Shown: positions 12,019 through 21,257 of the stretch, one piece after another
How the letters are laid out: every line of letters begins with the position of its first letter
How positions within the stretch are numbered: position 1 is the first letter of the stretch
NCBI GenBank assembly: GCA_943704525.1
Contig: CALSCQ010002538.1
Coordinates: 1 to 21,257, forward strand
Reading direction: 5' to 3'
Length of the DNA stretch: 21,257 bases
From: Pigoraptor vietnamica
Taxonomy: Eukaryota; Opisthokonta; Filasterea
Position numbers and translations under genes: made by a program
Notes under the pieces: model-generated
Databases searched by the model: none
Told to the model about the DNA's origin: nothing
What the model saw: only the letters and a program-made list of their open reading frames with translations

Positions 12019-15000
12019 ATGGAGGAGGTCGACAACATCATCATTCACACCCTCCGGCAGACGGGATGGTGCGTGCCGCGCTGTGCTGGTTTTTCTTTTT
12101 TTACGGCCTCCGCCTCCCCCGTTCTTGTTTTGCAGGGTCGTTCCGTGTCGCCTGTCCTCTTCTTATTCTGTGGGCCCTATTGACTCTGGCTTGATCTGAG
12201 TGACTATAGTATGGGACGGACCGAGAATGTGAACCGCGCCCACACATTATCGCAACTGCATTCAGCTATGTGCAAGTGCGCATGCGTGAGCCATGTGTGC
12301 GCAATCGTTTATATTTGTGCCGTTCCCCTGCAGCACCGTGCCGGAGGGCGTGAGCAGCCTGAAGGACTTTGCGTCGGACGTTGTCGTCGAAGCGACGTCG
12401 AAATGCCTCCGCCTCATTGACGCGGCACGCCAGTTCCCAGAGCGCCTCCCAAAGGAGATGTCGGGCCGTGTGCGCATCTGCTCGGGGATGGCAGCCGCCT
12501 GCCAGGTGCGTGCAGCACGCCTGGCGTTCGTGCGTTCGCACGGGTGCTATGTCTTTGAGAGTGGACACAGAGGATTTAAATGGCGCATATGTCCATTTTC
12601 TTCCCGTCGCGCGCAATCATGTCTTCCCTGCGTGACGTGCGCTCTTTCGCCCTGCGCAGGAATTGGGCTATCCCAACGACATTGGTTACCACCAATTTCT
12701 GTACCCGAGCGAGGGCGAGGCGCGCAAGCTCTTCATGTGGCTGATTGAGAAGCTGCCGCGAGAGGCGGCGGAGGCCGGCGACGAACCGATGGGTGGGTCG
12801 AATGGGCGCGTCGTTGCATGTGCATCTGTGTAAGAGGGCTCCGTGAACGTGTGTGGTTGTCGGAGGTGAAGTCGGACGGACATTCGGATGCGTCCGGACA
12901 TGCTCACGCTGCCTTCTGTCTGTTGATGCGACCGATTGTGTGCCTCTGTGGTTGTCGAGATGGTCGGTGTGGTTTATGTGACACCAACACACGCCTGCAA
13001 TCTGCAGGCCCCGCGGCCGTGCTGAACAAGTCGATTGCGGCGGAGGTCACTCGGCGCCTCGAGGAGCCCTGGACGCTCTCCGTGTGCAAGCAGAACGGCC
13101 TCGTGCTGCGTGGAAAGCAGCGCCCGCACCAGTGGCACTTTCAGGGGTGCCGCGGCGTGCACCGCATGCGCACGCACCGCCTCAAGGTGCCCGGCGCCGT
13201 CGGTGACGTCACGGTCAGGATCACGAAGGGTGGGCATTGCGCGCTCGGGCGAGTGAGCTGTGTGCAACTCTGCGAAGATTTGCTCTGTGTGTGCGCGTTT
13301 TCCTCATAATGACAGGGCGGCTCCGTCCTCTCACACTCACTTTTGCGCGGGAACAAACAGAGGACAAGGCGGCGTGGGATGCGCTGCCGTACGTCACGGC
13401 GCAGCCACCCGTGCGGCAGGACGTCGCGCCCTCGGTGATTGAGAAGAACCAGCTCGAATACATTCTCGCGAAGGAATGGGAGGACGAGCTCGCGCGCCTG
13501 GGCCTCGACGCAACGACCTCGGAGGCGGTGGGTTGAGGAGCCGCTATTAACAGCATTCACTCTCTTTCTCGTTGCGACGCCGAGAATTGTCCGCCCTCGG
13601 ACGCGGCTTCCCTGTTACCGTTACCTTTGTTGGCTGATGAAAGGCGTCGGGCTGCAGGAGTATCGCGTCAAGCGGCGGAAGGGCATCCTTTCGAGGATGG
13701 CGGACCACCTCCGCGCGGCCGCAATGCGAGGCGCGGATGGGAAGGGCGCTGGGGCGCTGGGCGCGGGTGCACACGGGCTCGGTGCTCACGGACTTGGCGG
13801 GGACTCGCTGGAGGCGCTCCTTGCGTCATTTGCGGGTATGTGCGTCACTGCGTATGTGTGGGCCCATGTCCGTGTGAGAGTGTGTGGTACGCTGCGAAAG
13901 CTCTGCTCATCTTCGTTGCACTGACCCGAGCGTCTGCAACACAGGCGACCACGCACAGCTGGACGGCAAGGCGTCGCGCTTTGCGCACGCGGAGAAGCTC
14001 CAGTTCACGCAGGAAGTGAAGGTCGCCGCCACGGCGGACACCTCGCTTGCGGCGGCTTCGCAAGGGGCGGCCGCTGGTGTAGGCGGTGCGGGCGCCGAGA
14101 AGAGCGAGGTGTGTGTGGTGTGCGATCACGGCTTGTGTGTCCGGCACCCGTCACTCACCATCTTGCTTATACGCACACACCCACTCGTTCCCTTTGCCCC
14201 ATACGTCTGGATTCCGCCTTCTGCGTGCTTGTTCCCTAACATCCTCCCTTTGCGCGCCCCTCCCCGACTCCATCGCAGGTGTCTCTGGAAGACCTCATGC
14301 GGCAACGCGAGGCGGAGTTGGCTGCGCTGCAGGCCAAGCTGGACGCGCTCTCGCTCGACGTAGACCGGATGGAGACGGACATCCGGGGCTTCAACACGGG
14401 CATTGGCCAGGTGAGCCGCGTTGACTGTCGCTCGCCATCCACTGCCCTCTAACCCTCACCCATGTTAGCAATCCACCGGCCCTCTAACCCTCGCCCTTGT
14501 CTGCAGATGGAGGGGAGCCTCGCAGACGGCAGCGATGCGACCGCGAAGAAGGAGGCCGACTACCTCGTCAAGAAGCGCGTGTACGACCTTCTGCCGGACG
14601 CACAGCGCAACATTGCGCAGCTACAGGTGCGCGCGCGTGCATGCGCTGTACGTGCGCGTCTGTACGTGCGCGTCTGTACGTGCGCGTCTGTGGACCGTAT
14701 TTGGTTCATGGATGGAGCCTCCCAATCATATTGCCCGCACGCCCTCACACGCCCGTTTTGCTGCGCCTCCTTTCGTCAGGCCATGATCGATGCGTCGAGT
14801 GCGCGCCTCCGCGAGCTTGCCGCGCAGTGGGAGACGCACAGGCAGCCGCTGCTCGAGCAGTACCGGGCGCTCAAGGAAGCCAAGACGAACCGCCTGGTGC
14901 GTTTTTTTGCGGTTTCTTTGTGCACTGCCTCTCGCTGCGGCTATTGACAGTGGGGGCGATCCAGGACTCTGTGCCATCATTCCTCACTCTCGTGTCTGTG

Positions 15001-15323
15001 TGCGTGCGTGCGTGTGTGCGTGCAGGGCGCGTCTCGGCGCAAGCTCGAGCAGATCAAGGAGTTCCGCGACCAGATGCGCACGCTTGCGGAGGAGGCGCGC
15101 GCGAAGGACGAGCTGTTGAAGCAGCTGATCGACGAGTACGAGAGAATGGCAAAAGACATCAACCGCGCGGCGTACACGCGGCGCATCCTCGAGATTGTGC
15201 GGAACATCAAGAAGCAGCGCGAGGACATTGACAAGGCGAGTGCACGTCTCATTTCACCTGTCTTCGCACGCATGTGTACACACAACGCACGCACACACAC
15301 ATGACACACGACGCGCACGTACG

Positions 15324-15367
<44 letters not shown>

Positions 15368-16203
15368 ACACACGACGCGCACGCACGCACACACACGCAC
15401 GCACACACACACACGCACGCACACAGACACACACACGCACACACATACACACACACGCACGCACACACACACACACGCACACACACACACGCACACACAC
15501 ATACACGCACACACACACACACACACTTTTTTGCTTCACCAAGGCAAACAACCAAAGAATGGCCTAACCATTCTCTTTTGGCTACTTTGTTGCGGCGTTG
15601 CGCCAATACGCGTCCGTTTGTTCTCACTGCCCAGGTGCTTATCGACACGCGCAATATCCAAAAAGAAATCAATTCGACGTCCGACACACTCAACCGTACA
15701 TACACTGTCACGGACGAGCTCATCTTCAAGGTGTGTGCCGTGCGGCAGTTCCATCCCTTGCCTCAGTAGTCTTTGTTTGGCCCGTTGCTGTCGTCTTTGT
15801 TTACGGCACTCCCACTCCACCTCTTCCTTCATGTCTTATCGCGCGATGTTGTTGTTGGGGCGCAGGACGCAAAGAAGGACGAGGCATGCAAGAAGGCGTA
15901 CAAGCTCCTCGCGAACCTGCACGAGGTATGGCCTTGCTTTTGCTTTTTTTTCCGTGTGCGATCCGCGTACGTGTTATCTCTTCTGCGCTTACACTTTCTG
16001 CGTGTGCGCTTCCGCAGACGTGTGGCACGCTCGTGCGCACCGTCGAGGAGACCGGCAAGACGCTCAACGAAATCCGCGACCTCGAGGACAAGATTGAGAA
16101 CATTTCCGCACTCAACATCAGCAAGAACATGGAGCAGATTTCGAGCGACTATGTGACCATTAAGAAGGAAAACGCGGCACTCGCGGCCAAGGTCGGCCTG
16201 TGA
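12019..16203 (+). CDS. CCDC22: CCDC22, Commander/CCC complex coiled-coil subunit, 668 aa
   Basis: The fourteen exons are 12019-12068, 12334-12505, 12660-12792, 13008-13229, 13361-13527, 13658-13835, 13945-14108, 14279-14410, 14507-14626, 14780-14896, 15026-15235, 15635-15730, 15866-15925 and 16018-16203; all joins keep frame. CCDC22 pairs with CCDC93 and COMMD proteins in the Commander complex, which recycles membrane cargo from endosomes. The N-terminus [16 protein letters not shown] and [18 protein letters not shown] form the calponin-homology-like NN-CH domain. The C-terminal coiled coil is highly conserved: [55 protein letters not shown] and [11 protein letters not shown]. Length is close to the human protein (about 627). 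A Gly/Ala-rich stretch at about 273-297 is an insert specific to this lineage. Intron 11 (15236-15634) begins with GC rather than GT. It is head-to-head with DNAI4, and ATTAAA at 16232-16237 may be its poly(A) signal. Confidence 0.95.
14648..14689 (+). repeat. 14-bp tandem repeat, three copies, in CCDC22 intron 9
   Basis: The unit GTACGTGCGCGTCT occurs three times without interruption inside intron 14627-14779, 21 bases after the donor. Each unit contains donor-like GTACGT and GTGCGC hexamers, which resemble the real donors used by genes in this window. Confidence 0.95.
15236..15634 (+). other. GC-AG intron (CCDC22 intron 11) carrying an (AC)n array
   Basis: The exon ends ...GACATTGACAAG and the intron begins GCGAGT. 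The acceptor CCCAG precedes GTGCTTATCGAC. The join [20 protein letters not shown] matches the CCDC22 family, whereas no GT near the boundary keeps this alignment. GC-AG introns are a known minor class of U2 introns. At 399 bp it is the longest intron in the window, and it is largely filled by an interrupted AC array. Confidence 0.85.
15276..15526 (+). repeat. Interrupted (AC)n microsatellite with duplicated module
   Basis: Alternating AC with GCAC, ATAC and GACAC interruptions fills most of CCDC22 intron 11. A 19-base module, ATGACACACGACGCGCACG, occurs at 15301-15319 and again exactly at 15365-15383. This suggests segmental slippage or unequal exchange of about 64 bp rather than simple dinucleotide growth. 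Confidence 0.93.
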
Positions 16204-16660
16204 GAAGACTCGCTGCCGTTGCCATCGGAGCATTAAAAGCTATGAATGACATGGTGAGCACAATGGCACTGTGACCCTCAGAGCGTACTGCATGCACACT
16301 GCGCGCACACGCACGCACGCACCCACACACACACACACAGTGAAAGCAACGCACACATGCACACACACACACACACACACACGCATACACAAAGTACACA
16401 AACAAACAGAAAACGCAACGCACACATGCACACCCACACACAAAACACACACTGCGCACACACACGCACGCCCCCCCCACAACACACAACACACAGTGAA
16501 CGCAACACACCCACACATGCGCGTACGTCAAAGCACACATATCGCCGCCCATTTTGCGAACCCATCGCTCAATCATATGTACATTTTCACACACTGTCCA
16601 AAATCATCCTAGTCGAAGTCAATCCAACACACGCGCACTCGCATGGCGCCACTGCGTCCA
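16204..16660. other. Convergent intergenic spacer with AC-rich repeats
   Basis: The spacer lies between the 3' ends of CCDC22 and the NDUFB4-like gene. About 16300-16500 is AC-rich, with imperfect (AC)n runs and a repeated phrase (AACGCACACATGCACAC at about 16347-16363 and 16417-16433). A run of eight or so C residues interrupts it near 16472-16480. Frames that cross it encode only Thr/His or Val/Cys repeats and are not genes. Confidence 0.8.
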
Positions 16661-17191
16661 TCATTCGACCTTGCCACCGAGCCTGTAGAGGGGCGTCCCG
16701 CGGCGCGCATCCTGGCGCTCCTGCAGCCACACAGCACACATGGGACGCGTGCGACGAGTTGAGACACAAATACATACAATTCACAATAAACCCCACTCGC
16801 AATCGCTATCGCCTCAGACCACTCGCCAACAACAAGATTTAACGCGCACGCACACCGCCTCTCCACCCACCGCCGACCACGTGATCGCACGGAAGATGCC
16901 GTAAGGCACCACCCCAACGGAGAGGAAGATGTAGAAGAGCGTCTTGGGAGTGAAGCGAAAGTGCTGCGTCGTCGTCTCGCGCATGGTCGCCCATCGCTCA
17001 ATCGCTTGCGAGCGCTGATAACGCAAGCGACGCCAACATTAGACGGACACGAAGAGAGCGAGAAGGAGTTCTAATTAAAAAAAAAAAAAAAAAAAAAAAA
17101 ATCCTCACGCGCCGCTGTGCAATGTGTTAGCTCGCAGCAGACGTGAGTCACACAGGCCACCCACCTTAACCTCGTTGGGATAGTGCCCCAT
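16661..17191 (-). CDS. Small single-span membrane protein, NDUFB4-like complex I subunit, 76 aa
   Basis: The three exons are 17191-17165, 17014-16871 and 16720-16661; both introns are 150 bp with GTGGGT donors and CAG acceptors, and all joins are phase 0. The product starts MGHYPNEVK, continues RSQAIERWATMRETTTQHFR, then FTPKTLFYIFLSVGVVPYG (membrane span) and ends ERQDARRGTPLYRLGGKVE. Recalled NDUFB4 sequences have RWAYAR...NFRPTPK, a single span and a charged ERD.K tail in the same order. NDUFB4 is an accessory subunit of the membrane arm of mitochondrial complex I. The span, small size and head-to-head pairing with EF-Ts fit that role. The first exon has only nine codons, so the gene is easily missed. 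Intron 1 contains a 25-base homopolymer (T on the sense strand). The gene model is fairly secure; the family assignment is tentative. Confidence 0.62.
17077..17101. repeat. 25-base poly(A) run (poly(T) in the NDUFB4-like gene)
   Basis: This uninterrupted A homopolymer lies inside intron 1 of the minus-strand NDUFB4-like gene. On the sense strand it reads poly(T), 63-87 bases upstream of the acceptor. No target-site duplication or upstream retroposed sequence is visible, so I do not read it as a retroposon tail. Confidence 0.95.
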
Positions 17192-17491
17192 TTTCTATTG
17201 TCTTTGTGAGGGCTCTCCCCGCCTCTCACGCTGCGTTTCCTCTTGCGCCGATTATAAAGAAAACTTTTGCACCTCAAAAGCAACTCAGAACTGACCGACT
17301 CTTCAAGGGTTCTAACAAGCAGAGCCGAGCTCTCGCCCGGAAAAATTCGGCACGTGATCCAACCAGCGGTGTGACATGTGCGCCGTGAGAGGGCGATGCC
17401 GACGACAATTATAACCGAACCCTTCAAACTTTACGCCCCAACCAGTGTCATAGTGCACCACGTGCCCGTTTGCTGCGTCCGTGTAGCAGCC
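17192..17491. promoter_or_regulatory. 300-bp divergent promoter region, NDUFB4-like and EF-Ts
   Basis: This interval lies between two head-to-head start codons that probably both encode mitochondrial proteins. It has moderate GC and an ATTATAAAG stretch near 17251-17259, which could act as a TATA-like element on the plus strand, though it is about 235 bp from the EF-Ts ATG. No known factor site is identified. Confidence 0.45.
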
Positions 17492-18798
17492 ATGTCCCTC
17501 TTTCGAGCGGCCCTTCCGCGTCTCGCGCGTGCATGCGTGCGGCCGTACACGCCCACGTGCGCGACAGCGGCACGCATGTACGGCGCGGCGGCGGCGGCAG
17601 CAGTGAAGCCGGATGTCGCCCTCATTTCTCGGTTACGCAAGGAGACGGGTCTTCCGATGGGCACATGCAAGGAGGCGGCGGCGGCGTGCAGCAATGACTA
17701 CGACCGCGCGTTTGCGTGGCTCAGCGAGCAGCAGGCCAAGCTCGGTAACATCAAGCTGGTGAAGCTGTCGTCGCGCGCCACGGCGGAGGGCGCTGTCGGT
17801 GTGCGCATCGATGGGACGCGCGCGGTCATTGTGGAGGTGCGCGGGAGGGCTCTGCGTGAACGGCAATCGCGTTTTATTTGGAGTAACACGCGCGGCCGCA
17901 TTCCCGCTTCTTGTCACCGCCATGGGATGAAACGATGGGCTGGAATTCTTGGCAGTGTGTAATGTGCGGTGTTAACCACTGTTTCCCTTTGTGCGCTTGA
18001 GCAGTCCACAGTTCTAACATTTCTGTCTCGTTCTGCGCGTGGGCTTTGCGCCGTTCTGAATTGTTTTGTCTCCGCGTGCAGATGAACTGCGAGACGGACT
18101 TTGTCGGTCGCAACCAGGTGTTCCAGGACCTCCTCTCGTCGACGCTCGATGCGGCCGTTGCGCTCGCGCCGAGTGGCGGCAACCTCGCTCCCCAGAAGGT
18201 CGATCTGGAGGCCCTCAAGAGCGCCGTCGCGCGCGATGGCAAGTCGGTGGCGACGCTGACGGCGGAGAGCGTGTCGAAGCTGGGCGAGAACGTCGTCCTC
18301 GGGCGGGCGCTCGCTTACTCTGGCACAGCGGACACGCGGTTCGGATCGTACGTGCACGGCATGGGACGCTTTGCGGGGCTTGTGGCGCTGCGCACGACGC
18401 CGCCCGTGACGGACGCGGCTAAACTGGAGGCGCTGGACGAGTTTGCGCGGCGGTTGGCGCAGCACGTGGTGGGAATGAGCCCCGTCGCGTTGTTGCCGTC
18501 GAACGACGTCCCCGCGGAAAAGGCGCTGTTGAAGCAGGATTTTGTGCCGCAGCCAGAGCGCACGGTCGAGCAGGTGGGCACGCCGACGTCTGCGTGTTTC
18601 AGTTGCTGTATGTATTCTGCATGCGTGCACGTATAGGTAACGGAGTATGTTTGTTTCTGCGTACGTGCTGGCGCATGTGGCTGACACTCCCGCTGCTTTC
18701 ATTTCCGTCGACAGGTCGTCAAGAGCGTCGGGGACTCCATCGGCGCCTCCGTTGAGATTGTGACATTTGCTCGCGTGGCCCGTGGCGAGTCTGATTAA
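17492..18798 (+). CDS. TSFM: Mitochondrial translation elongation factor Ts, 306 aa
   Basis: Exons are 17492-17836, 18082-18573 and 18715-18798, all phase 0. EF-Ts is the guanine-nucleotide exchange factor that regenerates EF-Tu-GTP in organellar translation. The N-terminus (MSLFRAALPRLARACVRPYT) is Arg/Ala-rich, free of acidic residues and looks like a mitochondrial presequence. The UBA-like domain follows at about 40-85 (LISRLRKETGLPMGTCKEAA, DYDRAFAWL). The EF-Ts core begins VEMNCETDFVGRN, containing the EF-Tu-contacting TDFV motif at about 120-123. Two further core segments follow (SYVHGMGRFAGLVAL, LAQHVVGMSPVAL) and the end VKSVGDSIGASVEIVTFARV. This matches mitochondrial EF-Ts in order and size. 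A plastid form is not excluded by sequence, but nothing else suggests plastids. Confidence 0.94.
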
Positions 18799-19700
18799 CA
18801 GAAATGAGGCAGTCACTGGCGGCAGCGGTGCGCGTTGCGGCGTTGCGTGCGCGTGCGTGAGTAGAGACACTCGGCTGGGCAGAGTGTAGTGATATACCCA
18901 TTGCACTGCAGAGTGTACTGATGAACCTATTGCAAATCGGCCTTGTTACAGTTCAGTCTAGTCACAATGACATGCGGGAGAGCAGGTCAAAGGCTTGCAC
19001 TTCAGTGTGTATCACAGCATGCAGAGTGAAGCCCATGAAGCGCCCCCCAGCGGCGAGAACTCAAGCGCTTGCAATCTCCAAGGGTAACTGCGACGTGCGC
19101 GAGACAGGCATGCAACCCGAACAGATGGGCGTTGCTCTGGCACGCCATACTGTGTTATGAGAGGCCATGCGAGCGCTGAACATAGCACTAGCACACCATT
19201 GGGCCTAACAGTGTTAGGCCCTATGTAGCACACTCTTTCCCAAGAGAGCTGGTTTTAGGGTCGCAGTGCGCCGTTTCAAATTTTGTTGGCGTTGGCGCCT
19301 TTTTCGGCCCGCCACATTGTAATTTACGAAATTTTCAATACAAATTCAATAGTGAACAAGGAAAAAAATAAATACAGCGGACCTTGCCGAGTGCAAAGGG
19401 TTCGTAATTTGAAACCGTCGAAAAATTGACCTATTTCTACAAAAGCTCAAATGAAAATGACCGGACGTAACATCCACCTCCCCCTGCATAGGTTTCCCAC
19501 CCTTTTTGAATTTTTGTTTCACGCCGTCACCGTCACAGCTGGTTGCACACACACACGCACACGCACACACACACACACAAAAGAGCACACCTACAGCCCC
19601 CTCAGTATCACGCACGCTACGCACACCGTACACTCCCCGTGAGCAACACCCCAAACAGTCTTCCCTCCGTAGCGGGCCAGCGCCCGTTAATCTTTTCGCG
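18799..19700. other. Intergenic region between EF-Ts and the coiled-coil membrane protein gene
   Basis: No gene is recognised in these 902 bp. It contains a perfect inverted repeat (19201-19221) and an AT-rich island (about 19260-19450) whose ends carry GTTTCAAATT (19273-19282) and its exact reverse complement (19406-19415). A short (AC)n run lies at about 19547-19580, just upstream of the next gene. Open frames here are short and compositionally random. Confidence 0.6.
19201..19221. repeat. Perfect 10-bp inverted repeat with one-base centre
   Basis: GGGCCTAACA at 19201-19210 is the exact reverse complement of TGTTAGGCCC at 19212-19221. It is a near-palindrome that could bind a dimeric factor or form a short cruciform. 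It lies about 400 bp downstream of the EF-Ts stop and 480 bp upstream of the next start codon. Confidence 0.9.
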
Positions 19701-21257
19701 ATGCCTCGTCAGGCGGCAATTGCGGCGCGCGCCAACATTGCGGAGGCCGTGTCGACGCCGCGCCGCTCTGCGCGCATGGCCGCCCGAAATGCGACCCCCG
19801 CAGGTGTTGGTCTCAGCGAGTCCTTGGTTCACCACCGCTACGAGACGCGCTCGTCCCGCGCCGGGTCTGTCGACGCGCCCTCACTCGCAACGACCGCGCC
19901 CACGGAAACCACCGCCGCGCGATCGGCCGCGTCGGGGATGCCGTCGTACGAGGCGAACGTGCGGCGCTGGATCGACAATCCCTTTGGGACCGGGCGCAGC
20001 GACAGCCCCAGCGAGGCGGGAGAGTCTGCGCTGTATGGCCTCGACGACTCTGGCGACGAGCTCGAATCGCCAGCCGGTCGCCGCCGGAAGGGCGCGTCCC
20101 CGCGGCGCACCGCGCGCGTGCCGAAAGTGAACCCCCTCGTGGCCGTGTCGCTGTTCTTTGCGACGATGTTTGCAAACGCGAGGGCGGCGGCGGCGGGCGC
20201 TGCGGGTCGCTTCGGTGGCGGTTTTGCGGGCGTGCGCGTGGGTGCGCGGCAATCGCTTGCGAACGTGCGCGGGCGCGTCGACGTTGCCGCCGAGCGGTTT
20301 CTGCAGGGTGCGCGCGCTGCGAGCGGCTGGAAGCACTTTCGGCTGCTCGTCGGCGTGGGGATTATTGCGCTGACAATCGCCGTCGTCGTCCCCTACCTCG
20401 CATGCCTGCTGCCCGCGCGTGCCGTTGAACCGGCCGCGTTCGCCCCCTTCGCTGCGGAGCCGGCTGCTGCCGATGGTGACACGAGCAAGTTGCACGCTCG
20501 CATTGCGCGGATCGAGGCTGCGCTTGCGGCGCTCAAGTCTGAGAGCGGCGGTGCCGTGGGAGCTCTGCGCGCCGACGTGGACGAGCTCGCGCGCGGCGTG
20601 GAAGGCAAGGGCGTTGCGCTTGAGGTGGGTCGGGAGTGGGCAGTGGGGCGTGTGTGTGTGTGTTTGTGGGTGTGTGGGTGGGTGTATGTATGTGTGTTTG
20701 CCCGGGGGAGGGCATAAAGTTTGGTGCTCAGGAGAGCGCTTTGGGGTTCGCTCATCCGGCGCCTCTTTGTCTGTCCCTTTCGCTGATCTCGCCATTCGCG
20801 GTGTAGGCGCTGCGCGAGGCACTGGACGAAGAGTCGAAGCGGCTCAGCGAGGCAGAGACACAGCGCGCGCAGTCGATGGCCGCCGCGTCGCAGACGGCCG
20901 CAAAGCACGCGCAGCAACTGCACGACGTCGCCGTCGAACTCAAAAAATTGAGCGACTATGTCAGCAGCGCCGACGGCACGTTTGCGGTGGGGAGAAACAC
21001 GCGCGCGCCGCACGTTCGCGCTGGCTGGTTCGCTTTGGAATCGCACACGTCCTCACTCGTTGTCTCACACTTTCTTCCCTCGCGCGGTCGCTTTGCACTC
21101 GCATGTCCTCACGCGTCGTCCATGTGCGCGCAGGCGAAGGTGGATCACATCGAGAGCCTTCTTGGCTCGCTCGTGACCCAAGATCAGGTCGACCGACGCA
21201 TTGCTGCAAAGGTTGGCTGCGTGTTACACCCGCAAACCCCCCCCCCCCCTCTCCCCC
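19701..21257 (+). CDS. Coiled-coil membrane protein, possibly SUN-domain type, 5' part only
   Basis: Exons are 19701-20624, 20807-20986 and 21134-21211 (the last end is provisional: AAG|GTTGGC), and the gene continues beyond the window. The N-terminal 140 residues are Arg/Ser/Ala-rich and basic (STPRRSARMAARN), then Asp/Ser-rich. A hydrophobic stretch lies at about 143-168 (NPLVAVSLFFATMFANARAA), and a clear membrane span at about 213-238 (FRLLVGVGIIALTIAVVVPY). Beyond it are heptad-like coiled-coil segments (ARIARIEAALAALKSESGG, ALREALDEESKRLSEAE, KVDHIESLLGSLVTQDQVDR). Basic N-terminus, central span and coiled coil is the layout of SUN proteins, which bridge the nuclear envelope to KASH partners, but the SUN domain itself would lie outside the window. 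The start is the first ATG after a likely 5' UTR; the frame stays open upstream. The coding assignment is good; the family is only a suggestion. Confidence 0.72.
20650..20700 (+). repeat. GT-rich imperfect microsatellite in intron 1 of the coiled-coil gene
   Basis: This short interrupted (GT)n/(GGGT)n tract lies about 25 bases after the donor of intron 20625-20806. It repeats the pattern seen in ABCF3 intron 3, where a GT-type repeat sits close behind a GTGGGT donor. Confidence 0.85.

Noticed and set aside
15249-15769. Cys/Val- and Thr/His-repeat open frames
   Set aside because: These are translations of the (AC)n/(GT)n microsatellite in CCDC22 intron 11; the same applies to similar frames at 3-290, 5435-5958 and 16240-16842.
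17077-17101. Poly(A) tail of a retroposed element
   Set aside because: No retroposed body or target-site duplication is visible, and the run sits in an intron of the NDUFB4-like gene where it reads as poly(T).
17914-18906. 330-codon minus-strand open frame
   Set aside because: It is antisense to EF-Ts exons 2 and 3 and the intervening intron, has no domain and crosses well-supported splice sites on the other strand.

Overview
The window is nuclear DNA from a high-GC, intron-rich, flagellated unicellular eukaryote. The evidence is many short spliceosomal introns (67-399 bp), (GT/AC)n microsatellites, an axonemal dynein intermediate chain, a Commander-complex subunit, and proteins that look mitochondrial (EF-Ts and probably a complex I subunit). 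I see no plastid, bacterial, viral or mobile-element gene. The lineage cannot be fixed from the sequence; a free-living heterotrophic flagellate would fit. Exon structures were assembled by hand from splice sites, reading-frame continuity and family alignments recalled from memory. No search was run.

Layout. The window opens in a (CG)n/(GT)n tract. Two minus-strand genes follow: a 156-residue protein of unknown function (186-656), and a large secreted or membrane receptor-like protein with Cys-rich GCC2/GCC3-type modules, one FN3 domain and several membrane spans (862-3451). The receptor gene shows two apparent frame shifts. A GC-palindromic intergenic region (3452-4387) holds a protein-kinase catalytic-loop relic. 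Next comes a plus-strand ABC-F ATPase of the ABCF3/GCN20 type (4388-7280, five exons). Convergent with it on the minus strand is DNAI4/WDR78 (IC138), an intermediate chain of inner-arm dynein I1/f (7683-11308, nine exons). Head-to-head with that is CCDC22 (12019-16203, fourteen exons). After an AC-rich spacer lies a tiny three-exon minus-strand gene that resembles the complex I subunit NDUFB4 (16661-17191). Head-to-head with it is mitochondrial EF-Ts (17492-18798, three exons). A 0.9-kb intergenic region leads to the 5' part of a plus-strand coiled-coil membrane protein, possibly a SUN-domain protein, that runs off the window (19701-end).

Organisation. Three consecutive head-to-head pairs (receptor/ABCF3, DNAI4/CCDC22, NDUFB4-like/EF-Ts) suggest shared bidirectional promoters. 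The last pair couples two probable mitochondrial proteins. All 32 introns I could define carry G at donor position +5, 27 of 32 have G at +3 (GTGNGT type), and one is a GC-AG intron. The genes are otherwise ordinary housekeeping and ciliary genes. I did not find a convincing new biological system. The points most worth checking are the kinase relic, the receptor architecture with its frame shifts, the micro-exon NDUFB4-like gene, and the splice-signal and microsatellite pattern.
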